A DNA stretch of 64,000 nucleotides, taken from NCBI GenBank assembly GCA_030062745.1, contig CP099839.1, positions 40,411,891 through 40,475,890 on the forward strand, given 5' to 3'. Shown piece after piece: positions 26,701 to 36,003 of the stretch; the first letter of the stretch is position 1; every line of letters starts with the position of its first letter. Source of the stretch: Capitulum mitella. Taxonomy: Eukaryota > Arthropoda > Thecostraca > Pollicipedomorpha > Pollicipedidae. The notes under the pieces are model-generated. The model searched no databases, was not told the origin of the DNA, and saw nothing but the letters and a program-made list of their open reading frames with translations. The translations under genes and the position numbers were made by a program.

Positions 26701-29350
26701 ATTGTCATCAAAATCGGCGATGAATGACTCAGATCGGGTTGAAAATGGCAGAAGTGACTTGCATGGTTGCGACTAATACCAAGAGGTTGAAGAAGTTTCA
26801 AAAAATGCATATTTTAGCAATACAGACTTTCGCGAATAAAGCTCCGCCAATTGTGTAGATTGATAACTACGGAGTTTTTCCAAAATTTAAGCACGAGAAA
26901 GCGTCTCAAGAATCACTAGGATCAAAAGACAACACTTGGAATGGCACATTTCGCAAAAATAAAAGAACGCTAAACCTAGTGTCCATCAATGTCATGTCAC
27001 CTTCGTCGGCGGCGCCTGCCGTGCAGCGTTGCGAAAACCGCCGTGTCTTTAACTCAACGTTTCCGTGCACACATTAAACAAATCAGAGAAATTAGGCGTG
27101 TATCGGCATTTGCGAACTTCTACCTGTCCGCTCGTACCTTTATCTAGACTTTATTAGTCACAACCCTTGAGATCCAGGCCGTTTTTTTGGTCTCATGCAG
27201 GCGGCTATGAGAAAACATATATGGGGCGTAAATGGCTTACATATTATCCAAAAGTAAAAAATGAGACCAGCTTCGAGCTCTACTCGTCACGAGCTTTCCA
27301 ACAGTGTGCTTATTTTTATGGTGCGATCAACCGTTCGTGAATTAGAGGGGGCGGTCAACCCCCCAGTCGAGCATGCATGGGGCCGACCCACAGTCGGGCG
27401 CAGGTTAAGGTTAGTCGCTTCTGATGCGGGTTGCTTCAAACCTCTTTGTTCCTCTCCGCCTCTCTTAGAAGGGGCCGCGACTTAACATCTTCTCTTTTTC
27501 AAGAAGTGCGTTGTGGAGGACTGGAATGGAAACGCTCCTAGTCCTGGGTGACGGATAGAACAAATCCCTCTATTTCATGAGAACTCTTGACCCTTAACCC
27601 TTGACCCCGGCACAACCATCACGAGAAAATATTTTAATGCTACGCAGAAGCGCTGCTGACTCTTAAACCAACGTTCCGACATCGATTTCATAACTTAGAT
27701 TGATATTCTCGGTGAATATGAATGGCATATGCAATGCTATGTGTCATAAGCCCTTAGCCATGCTATAGAGTAACAAATATTTTGGACACTGGAGACTTGA
27801 GAATTCTATATAAAGCATCCATTTATTTAAGCTATTATCTTGAGCGACATAGCTTAGAAAAGTAATCTTTCAGTATGAATGTTTTTTGCGGGCACCGTGC
27901 AGTCACGTGCGAGATCCGCTGGAAGAAAAACGTCAGCGAGCTAACATGATGGGGGAGAGTCATTCGTCATTTCACTGTTCATGGACGAGTGGTCGAGCAG
28001 TGGCGAAACCTTTTGTGGCGATCGGAAAGCCCGTTGTAAGAGCCGAAATGGGGTCTGGTCTTCAACAGCCTCGGTAAAGGAACAAGTTTGCTGGTTCACG
28101 TAACCTAGCCAGCTTCCATGATTTATTGCAGTCTACCCCCAGCCCCCCGCCCATAAACAGTGGATCAAATCCCCAAGATTTAAAACTAATAGAACGTCTT
28201 ACGGGTGTACGATAAGCGCAGCCTACCGCGTTCCTCTTCAGATCGGGAAGTTATTTGAAAACATCGCTCTGCACATTTATTTTACCTTGATTCATGTCGC
28301 AGTCCAAGTGGGCACATACAAAAATGTTTCACCAGTTTGCATCCGAGGAGCTGCAAGTTGAAATGTAACGTTGCGTCATCTGCGAAAGGCGTTACGGCCG
28401 GGCAGGCTGGGCCGGCCGCTCACTGTGATGTTTTGTCGACGTTGACTCAATCACTGTTGACTCACACGACCCACGGCCTCCCTCGACTCTGTTTTGGAAA
28501 AGCCGAGTCCACACAAAACCGTAAAATCCTGCTCCATGGTGTAGTTCTGTTCCTGCGGATTTCCAGCATGACTGCTGCGATAGAAAAATTGGTTTGCCCA
28601 GAAACCTCCTTTGTCTTTATTACGCAGATCTTCATTTGCATAACCCCCTTCTTTCCCAGGTATTGAATCAAAGTAGTACTCATGCTCCTAAAGTACGATC
28701 CATAAGTCATTCAAATCATCCTCTGTAGGCCATGGTACTAATACAAGCCACGATACTAATACAGCAGAAGCGGTACAAACGGTGCTCTTCTTCATCGCCG
28801 TTGTAACACCCAAGTGTATTTCTATCATCTCAGTATCTCTCATGGTCTCGCGATTATCTCTCGTGGTCTCGAAGGTCACAATGTGGTACAGTAGTTAAAC
28901 ACGAGGCAGTCAGTATTCGTTCTAAATGATGACCGCCTTCACAGTACCATCGTGAGTGAAGTGACGTTTTGGGAAGCCGGGCTCGCATTAACGCCAAGAA
29001 TTCCATGTAAACAACTGTTAGAGAACAAAAAAAAAAAAAACAGGGGAAGAACAGAACAATGAAAAAGGAAGGAGAACGAAAGGCAGGACGAGAGGTAGAC
29101 AGGCAGACAGACAGAGAGATGAATGCACAGTGCAGAGGTTCTCAATCCTTTATCTCAGCGCGGTCGATTCTGATTCGCGCAAATCAAAAGTCGCACGACG
29201 TCGACCACCAGTTCCTGAGGAGAAACATAATTACCACAATTCTCCCAACTGTCGTAAACACGCAGTAGCCGATCGTCTTACCTCGACAGAGAAGCAGAAC
29301 AGTCAGCAGAGTCACGGCAGGCGGCAGCGGCCGCCGCGGTCGCAGCAGAC
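13391..29350 (-). CDS. Ly6/uPAR (Sleepless/QVR-like) GPI-anchored protein, gene 2
   Basis: Predicted three-finger cell-surface protein, paralogous to gene 1. In transcript order the exons are 29350-29282 (probable signal peptide), 16383-16204, 15334-15220 and 13511-13391. The last three give 138 residues after the split codon, with exactly ten Ly6 cysteines: DCFKC, PMC, SPC, TAC, RSC, SHC, KGC, QSC and DGCN. The sequon is NFT. The tail after GCN (SVVPLMLPLC, then LLTAVAR) fits a GPI signal. Motifs CEDPFHNN, CMGGRKDRNGLFPATAC and SGTLTTDTEIIRMSHCG make it the most canonical of the three. Intron 1 spans about 13 kb and, with introns 2 and 3, holds many mobile elements. The three 3' exons are near certain. 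The signal exon is probable, but no in-frame ATG was found in it. Confidence 0.8.
13772..14937 (+). mobile_element. Family A element, near-complete copy in gene 2 intron 3
   Basis: Aligns over its whole length with the copies at 17656 and 26202, sharing blocks such as CCAAGATTGC, AATCTGCTGTCTCGGATTTTT, GAATAAAGCTCCGCC and CCGTTCATAAATTAGAGG. Its inverted-repeat ends are decayed, with many substitutions. It is non-coding and sits in the sense-antisense orientation relative to the host gene. Confidence 0.75.
15220..15334 (-). CDS. Gene 2 penultimate exon: cysteines 6-7
   Basis: Encodes DTGESIMVRSCALD through MSHCGGLFFQG. The donor is GTCAGT, phase 2. The acceptor at GACGCAG gives the same 115-nt length as genes 1 and 3. 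A second acceptor 30 nt upstream (CGTATTTAG, exon start 15364) has a better pyrimidine tract and stays in frame, adding ten residues before cysteine 6. The choice cannot be settled from sequence alone. Confidence 0.8.
15818..16150. mobile_element. Possible short mobile element in gene 2 intron 2
   Basis: The left end AGGGGCGGATCCAGCGGC and the right end CCCCTGGGTCCGCCAG are partly inverted. They enclose about 300 nt rich in G-runs. GGGGCGGATCCAG-type ends are typical of non-autonomous elements. Only one copy was recognised, so the call is weak. Confidence 0.3.
16204..16383 (-). CDS. Gene 2 second exon: cysteines 1-5
   Basis: A 180-nt exon encoding VAAIDCFKCVSN through ACIKLSGVF. It fuses what gene 1 carries as two exons. 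The acceptor is CTCTTTTCCAG and starts in phase 1. The donor is GTGAGT, phase 1. Confidence 0.93.
16640..16914 (+). mobile_element. Family B (piggyBac-like MITE) 3' fragment
   Basis: Matches the inner half of the element at 48091-49278: CCTCAACATGGCC, GGCCTGAGGTGCCTCCCAAAA, GTTGCCTGGC and AAAAAACCCGAGAGGGG. It ends in AATAGGG followed directly by TTAA (16915-16918). The left half is missing. It lies upstream of gene 2 exon 2, within intron 1. Confidence 0.7.
17604..17655. repeat. (TA)n microsatellite
   Basis: About 26 uninterrupted TA units, directly abutting the left end of the family A copy that starts at 17656. The element may have inserted into, or generated, the TA run. Confidence 0.95.
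17656..18871 (+). mobile_element. Family A element, full-length copy in gene 2 intron 1
   Basis: The best copy for the ends. The left end GACTGGGGGGGGGGCAGTTG continues ACCGCCCCCT, and the right end carries its inverse. A further shared tail of about 40 nt (GGCCGACCGACGGTCGGGCG) follows the right inverted repeat. The interior is non-coding and contains several AGGTCA/TGACCT half-sites. It is a non-autonomous DNA-transposon-like element whose superfamily I cannot name. Confidence 0.8.
18985..19046. repeat. (TATC)n-(TA)n microsatellite
   Basis: A TATC tetranucleotide run passes into about 19 TA units. It lies roughly 110 nt beyond the right end of the family A copy. Confidence 0.95.
23666..23715. 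repeat. (CT)n microsatellite
   Basis: About 25 CT units without interruption. Confidence 0.95.
24175..24330 (+). repeat. Degenerate minisatellite
   Basis: About five imperfect 27-28-nt units built on CATCGGACAGCGCGGCCAGG followed by TGTCCGGC. Confidence 0.7.
26202..27406 (+). mobile_element. Family A element, full-length copy in gene 2 intron 1
   Basis: The left end CCGACTTGGGGGTGGTTGAC and right end GGGGGCGGTCAACCCCCCAG form an inverted pair. The same tail as in other copies follows (CCGACCCACAGTCGGGCGCA). The interior matches the 17.7-kb copy throughout, including TCTGACCTAGGTCAG and GACCTGAGGTCAGGTCACG. Confidence 0.8.
27407..29281. other. Gene 2 intron 1, 5' part: nothing recognised
   Basis: Mostly AT-rich. 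A pyrimidine-rich stretch on the minus strand at about 29020-29130, with an A-run at 29028-29040, yields a low-complexity Leu/Ser/Phe open frame that I do not regard as coding. Confidence 0.45.
29282..29350 (-). CDS. Probable gene 2 signal-peptide exon
   Basis: The frame that joins in phase 1 to the next exon encodes LLRPRRPLPPAVTLLTVLLL then CR. This is a basic stretch plus hydrophobic core, like the signal exon of gene 1 (RPRRRRPSPLLAVCCWLL). The donor is a strong GTAAGA at 29281. No ATG lies in frame before an upstream stop (TAA near 29380). A likely acceptor (GTGTTACAG) at 29351-29352 suggests the initiator is in a further upstream exon. The link across 13 kb is inference. Confidence 0.5.
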
Positions 29351-32300
29351 CTGTAACACGGGGGCCGGCCGTCACTCGTTAGTCGGGAGCGGTGGGACGG
29401 GCCGGGGAAGGGGTGCCGTACCCCGGCGTCCCCGGCTCAGCGCGAGCAGCCGCCACAGGTACCGCGGTCAGGCCTGCTGCCCAGCCGAAGCTGAGAACAC
29501 GGCCGCTGCTCAAAATGAATGGCCTGTATCGGCGCTCCATTGACTCTTGATAGCGGGAAATCCCTGAGGTAATCAGCTGCTGGCTCGTGCCGCGCGTCAT
29601 CAAGTGCCGGAGTCCCCGAAGCTTACCGGCACTGTGTTTCAGAATAGAGCCAGTGAGTAAAAGATAACTTCATTCGTTACATAGCACGGTGGGTAATACG
29701 CACATGTTTATACTTTACTCCTTGCCAGTTTCTTATTAACAAAGGTATTTGCTGGTTACAAGCCATAGTTATGTAAAAACGGCACCAAGACGGCTGGAAA
29801 CGGCTGGAAATCCCAAATCAACAAGCTCGTAAAGTGGGAACAGGTCTCGATAAACCACAGTAGGATTGATACCACTTCAGGCCTATCGATGTTGCTTCTA
29901 TTGCCATATTGATTGCCTATTCCCATGTATACTGCCAGATACGACATCAGTTTCAGAGCCGCTTCATATGGTTTTCTAGATTATCATTCAACGAGTACGC
30001 ATTTCTCTACTATGATGGTTGGTAAACTGACGTAGAGCCGCATTGACTGGAACAAAACAATATCCAAGTGAAAGCTTTGTTAGTTCATAACATTCTGATT
30101 TTCACGTTTAATACGTGGCTTAAGTGTCACCGTTTTCAGACTTTAGAAAATACTTCAGTAAAGTAACCGATACATCTACTTTTAGACATCTGCTCAGTTA
30201 AAAAAAACAAAGTTTCCCATCACATGTACACTGACATACATGACATACGTGGAAAATTGTATATTTCTAGAAACAAGTCCGTGACTTTCAGCCATAACGA
30301 TGGCTCAACCGCTCACCTTCATTTCTGGTACAGCTTGGTCTTTCATCAATCACTAGCTGTCGTATTCGCTAACTTGCGTCCGTAAACCGGCCAGTCTGCA
30401 AAGTTTCCCATCACTGGCTGGTGAATAATTCGAAGATTTTCGGCGCTTGCCGGGTGCTCCGGGTGTTCCGGGTTTCCGGGTGCTGAAATTGACTTGAGGA
30501 GGCTGCGCTTCAACCGCTTCCTGATCCGAGAAACCACAGGCTCGCCGGGCGGGCGAGGTAAGAGGTTCCGGGAGACATTGACGGCCTGCCGTCTGAGCGG
30601 AATGCTGCGCATGGGGGTCAATCTGCGGCGCAGTTCTACTGCGCTTGTAGTACATCGGACCTCGCCAGACTAACGTTGAGATGATGCTTTCATAACGGCA
30701 CCAACAGCTCACCGGCCGCTTCGTTTTACTTCTCGACAACATTCAAACGTTCTGCTTATAAATCGGAGCTCAGAGATCCTGCCATGCTCGGCAGCGGTCT
30801 CATTTGTTTCCGGTGAAAACAGTGGCTGATTATTAGTTCGATGAAAAGCATTGCAATACTCAGCCAACTAATGCGTTCTCCTGAACGAACTTCACATTAC
30901 AGATGCGTTTTACGCTGGGCGGCATCGTTTGAAAAAAAAACTAGCGCTGAGGTACTGGGCACACAGCTGACACGAATTACATCAGGCTGCTCTTTATCGA
31001 TGAAAGCATAGCAAGCGTCTGTCCAAAGAATGCGCACTTCGCCATTCATCTTATGCGACGCTGGTCTTCGCTCGGTACATGCCCACACTGCTCCTGGACC
31101 TTTTCGCTGGCTAAAAGATCGGTTTCCAGCGGCGGCTGTTCCGCGGCAGCCGCCCGGCCGCCGGAGCTGACCTGCCCGGGCCTCTGCGGCCGGAGACCGC
31201 TGACCTGACCCTCTGCCTCCGGGCCACACCGGACGTCCCCGCCGGCCAGTAACGGCCGGCCGGCACTGATTGGGTCAGCTCGTTCGCGGCGGCCGGAGCC
31301 GCGCTGTGATAGAGGCCATTCGCCGGACGGACCGCCGGCCCCCAACGGACTCATCTCGGACGCGCTCCGGCGCTCGGCGCTCGTCCTGCGCTCGTCCGGC
31401 GCTCGTCCGGCGCTCGTCCGGCGGTCTCCGGCGGTCTCCGGCGGTCGTCTGATGGCCGAACGGGGTCGTCAGAAATGCTCGGACGTCCGCGCGGGGTCGT
31501 GTCCCGGCCAGTCAGCCGTCCTCCTGCGGACCGTCCGGCCACTCAGCTGTCCTCCAGCGGACCGTTCCGCTGCGGCCCGGCACCCACTCGGCCAGGTCCG
31601 GCCAGTGTCCGGCCGGTATCCGTCTGTCCGGTGTCCGTGCGGCCAGGTCCAGCCCGGTTCCCCAGGCGGTGATCGGCACGCCCCGCAGCCATCGCCAGTC
31701 AGGAGGAATAATCGCGGCCGTCGGCGGCCACCTGCGCCTGACGCCCTGCGCCATCTAATTACCCAACTTCAGGGCAACGTCTTGGCCGCAGCGGCGCTGA
31801 AACTGCAGCGAACCGTGCAGCAGGTGCCGTCTAAAGGGGGGGAGGGGGTCACACCGTGCACGTCACACCGCTCCCCATGTCTGATGGTGGTACGGCGAGA
31901 TTGACCATAAATATTGCATCCTGCCGTCAGCCGACTGGATGTAAAACAGCGGTACGGCGTCATCAGTTGTAACTCGGCCTGGTGCCCTCCTGCATGGCAT
32001 ATTTTTCGCTTTTCTTGGCCTTCAAGTTGACAGAGCTTCTTTCTTTTTAGAGACTTTCCATGGGTGTTCGTATGCCACAGTTTACTCTATCATTGCAAAT
32101 TACCTTCAGACCATTTCGGTAGTTCTGTCTAAAAGGCAGCAATGTCAATAAGCCAAAAATACAGGGACTTATTAGAGGTTTATAAAAAAGATAGCTAACG
32201 CAAAAACCCAAACGGTGACTTATAGCATGGCGACGAAACATCAGGAGACAACAAAAGTTTGCGGCTTTAACATCCAAAGGAAGAACAAACGTATCCCTGG

Positions 32301-35300
32301 GCGCAGGAACAGACGTTGCAGATTGCTCCAGCTTAAACGTATTTTGTTGTTCACAGATGGTATTGGCAGTTCGGCGGGACTTGGCCAACTTATCGCGTCG
32401 TATTTCAACAGGACAAATCTGCCTAACTTTACTGGACCGTTCGACATTCTGATGCGTCGGCGTCGCCGGCGTCCCAAGGAGTCGGCATGGAACACCAGCC
32501 TGCGTCCAACGACCGCAAACCGCATCGACTGGCATCAAGACAGGCGATGGCCCGGGCTCGGGCGTTTCATTTTGAGCCTCACTGGCCTATCGGGGGGCCA
32601 GCTGCGGTCCATGTCGAAGAGCATCTGGCACCGACATAGCTTACAAACTGGCAGCGCTGGGCTTATTAACAGGCTATGTGACTCGAATATCGAAAAGTGT
32701 GATGCGTTACCACACTGGGCTCGAAAAGTCTGCAACGCTGCCGGTGCCGCTAAATGTGTTAACAGTTTTCGTATTTAATCATAAAGCAATCATCAAGAAT
32801 TTAATCTAGCAACTTCTCTTACAAAGTTCCTGTCAACTGAGAAACATTTAGCCATGTGGGGAGTCTTGCAAAAAAGCTGTCGGAGGGAACTTTTTTTGGG
32901 AGGGGGTCATCAGTTAAAAAATCAAATATCCATTGTTTACACAATCATTTTTACCAAGAGAAATGTTTACATTACGTGACATAGTTATATAGCAAGAGTA
33001 CAACCGGCACAAGTGTATGCATAAATCTAATTAGCTTTGCTTCGCTGGCGTGACATGACGTTCTACATGTGGCGACTGGTGGTCGCGACTCAGACGCTGT
33101 GCACCGTTGGGCGCAGCTGAAAGATGCCAAGTAACGCCGACGGTCTAAGGGTCGGTGGCGGTTGGAAAGAGCTGCAGCGGCCAGCAGGGAGGCCAGCCGG
33201 GGCGGGAGTATGACCCCGAACAGCCGCGGGCACGATCAGCCGGGCAGGTCGGCCAGCTGAGCTGTGGCTCCAGCGGCGAGTTAACACCACTGCCCGGTGG
33301 AGCAGCTGCGGGCGTGGCGGGAGCCGTTGGCACGGAGTCCGTGACTGCGGACGGCCGGGAGCCTGCCATCGCGTGGCGCCGCGCTGGCAAAACAGCACGG
33401 CCCAAAACAAAGCCCGGGAAGCTCAGGGCCCGACTGCGAAGCTGGACCGCATGTCCAAACGCACGGCAGCGATGAACTCAGCGCCTCACCTTGTGGCCAC
33501 CGTTTGCGTCTCCGGCCAGACATGCTTGCCTGGGCGTGGCTGTCATCGAGACACGCGAAACCGTCCGGTGCCAGCGATTCAGTCGACCGGCTACAGCGCC
33601 GCGGGCGGGGTTTGTGCTGTCCGCTTAGTGACCGGTCTCCAGCGTCGCTTGTGTTGACATCTGTTGGCCGTGTGTGACCGTTTCTCGCGCTCCGGGCGTT
33701 TGTTTTGCGCGGTGCGCTTCCTGATGGTCGGTCAATGCTAATGATCATAGCTCTGTCGCGAATTAGTCCTTAATAAAGATGACAAAATATTTCTGTTTTC
33801 TTTTGCTGTGTATGCCAATCGACACAAGTAACCTTCAAGAACTTTGTTCAACGGCAAACTGAGCTATAACTTTTCCCACCCTGACGAACTTGCTATCTTG
33901 CTATCACCCTATCGAACTTGCTATGCTAAAGAAAGGAATGCATAGACGGGGTCATCACTGGCATGACAAGCATATGGCAGTGCTCGCGTCGTAGTTCTTT
34001 CAAACTTCGAGGCCCTCCCCTGTGTTCCCCGTGAAAGAGTTTCGTGGCCGGCGGTTTTCCGGCGGCGTTTCCGTCCGCGAGTCTCGGCGGCCGTGAGCCG
34101 ATGTTTTCCTCGGCCGGCCGCGACTGACCGCGGCCGGCCGCCGGCCGCTTATGGCGTTCTAATGAGGCCGTCGATCGACCGGGGCTGGGCCTCCGAACTG
34201 CGGCGCGGACCGGACCGGACCGGGCCCGGGCCGGCCGCGGTCCCGCCCGCGCCAGGTCGATACTGTTGCATGACACGCGGCCGCCCTAGGTGCCGGCGCC
34301 GCGCCGGCCGGTCGCCAATCGATGCCAGGTGTGCGGCGGCCGCGTGCGTCAGTTATGAGGCCGGCCGCTGGCCGCAGCCATGGATTGTCGTGGGAACCGG
34401 ACGCAAGCACACAGATTTGCCACGCTGGTCTCTGCACGGGGCGGGCGGGCGCACCCGCGCGCACGAGCCGCAGGAGGCCGGACCGGATCATTTGGGCGCC
34501 GCGGCCCGTCCCTGCTGGTCGTCCTGGCTCGCCTGGGCTGAACAGCTTGCAGCAAGTTTGTTTCTGCTTGTGTGAGGTGTAGGCCCCATCCCCCAGGTGA
34601 TCTTCACAGTAGTTTCTTTCGATTTCGAGATCATGATTTTTTATTCATGCGGATCACGTTAATTATCGCCCATGTCCCCAACGTCGAAGTCGTACCCACG
34701 CCCTAGTGTGATGCCCCAGGTAAAGTGTGGGTCGTAGAGTCAGGGTGGTTTGTATTTTCATTTTCAGATCACCACTTTGCTAGTTGTAAACTGTGGTAGT
34801 TTGTACAGACTAACAGCATTACTCATGTTCCTTTGTCCAAACCCAAAAACCATTGCTTCATTGGTTTTCTGTAAAAAAAAGCAATCATTTCTGTTTTCCT
34901 TTCCTTCCGCAAGGTCTGGCGAAGGTATTTAACCGATCGCTCATCAAGCTGAAAACCGGAACCAAAGGACATTCATCTGAATTATAAAGTTAGATTCACT
35001 AACTTTCGTCGGCATCCTGGCGAAATGTTTGGCCTTAATAGCCCTCATTTTCTCTCAGTACATCCATTTAGCACATGGCCACTTCTTTGGACGGATTTAA
35101 AACTTTTCTCTGCAAAGTTGGGTCGGTGGTATATGTAGGGCCTTGGGTCCTTGGCAGTCCGTGGCATTTTAGTGGCCAGGGACCAAAAAGTCCGTGGCCA
35201 AATTGGCGGGGATAACTTTATCAATGAAATTCAAAATCGTAAACGGAACAGACCGTTGGAAAATATCATAGATTTAGCTGGATTCTGGTACATTTTGTAC

Positions 35301-35887
35301 TAAAACTTACTACCTACTTGTAAGAAGTTCTTTGTATATACGGCTGTGTTGTTTTAGTGGAGCATTTAAAAGGTTGATGAGTACCGACGCCCTGTGAACG
35401 TCTGTCCTAGAACTGTAAGTTTTCGATGTTTCGAAACCACGACGTATCAACGTCTTGGCTCGGAGGACAGATTCTCTACAACCTCTGGCGTTAGGCCTTG
35501 TTTTCGGCCGTCAAGAATGTGTCATTCTGGTCTTAAGTGCTGTCATTACCATTATGTGAACAAAATACCAAAACAAGGCTTGGAGACGTCCGGGGGATGT
35601 TTTGAAATGTTGCCCTGCTTGGTTCATTTCACGGGTAGCAGCGTTGAGCAGGATATGCTTGGCACGATAAGACGATTGTAGACTGAACCACTGGTATTTT
35701 CCTAGATGAGTTTCATATTTTCTGATGCGATGTGGTATTACTAGCGGGCTCGTGGTGCTTATGTTAATTAGATGAGTAGAAATATGTGTGGGAGGGACCC
35801 TACTATTTTCCATTATATATTCTATTATGTATTCTATATTCCCCCTCCCTACTATTTTCTCGCCGGATTTCAACCCCTTCATTTCAG
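29351..35887. other. Intergenic, no gene recognised; CpG islands
   Basis: CpG-dense islands lie at about 31120-31760, 33150-33620 and 34030-34560, the last rich in GGCCGG. An open frame of 187 codons at 32215-32778 (+) has no recognised motif and is opposed by comparably long frames on the other strand. The islands could be promoters or first exons of genes I cannot see. Confidence 0.4.
31365..31450 (+). repeat. Short GC-rich tandem repeat
   Basis: Units of CGCTCGTCCGGCG pass into repeated CGGTCTCCGGCG. Confidence 0.8.
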
Positions 35888-36003
35888 CTTTTGATGAATG
35901 TGGTTTTGAATCACAACGCAGCAAAATCAACACTGAAGACTACAGCGGACTAAACGGTAAACACTGCAAATCCTTCACATATTGTGCAATGTGCAGCGCG
36001 CAG
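35888..36003 (+). other. Candidate orphan coding exon, unassigned
   Basis: A good acceptor (CCCCTTCATTTCAG) and a possible donor (CAG|GTGCGG) bound 116 nt. It has one open frame encoding a cysteine-containing stretch (DECGFESQRSKINTEDYSGL, then HCKSFTYCAMC). It is not a Ly6 exon and no neighbouring exon was found. It may be chance. Confidence 0.15.

Noticed and set aside
28939..29145. Hydrophobic minus-strand frame in a pyrimidine-rich stretch
   Set aside because: Low-complexity CTTT/CTGT repeats. It looks like repeat sequence, not a signal peptide exon.
32215..32778. 187-codon plus-strand open frame
   Set aside because: Minus-strand frames of 94 and 163 codons overlap it and no family motif is visible in any of them.
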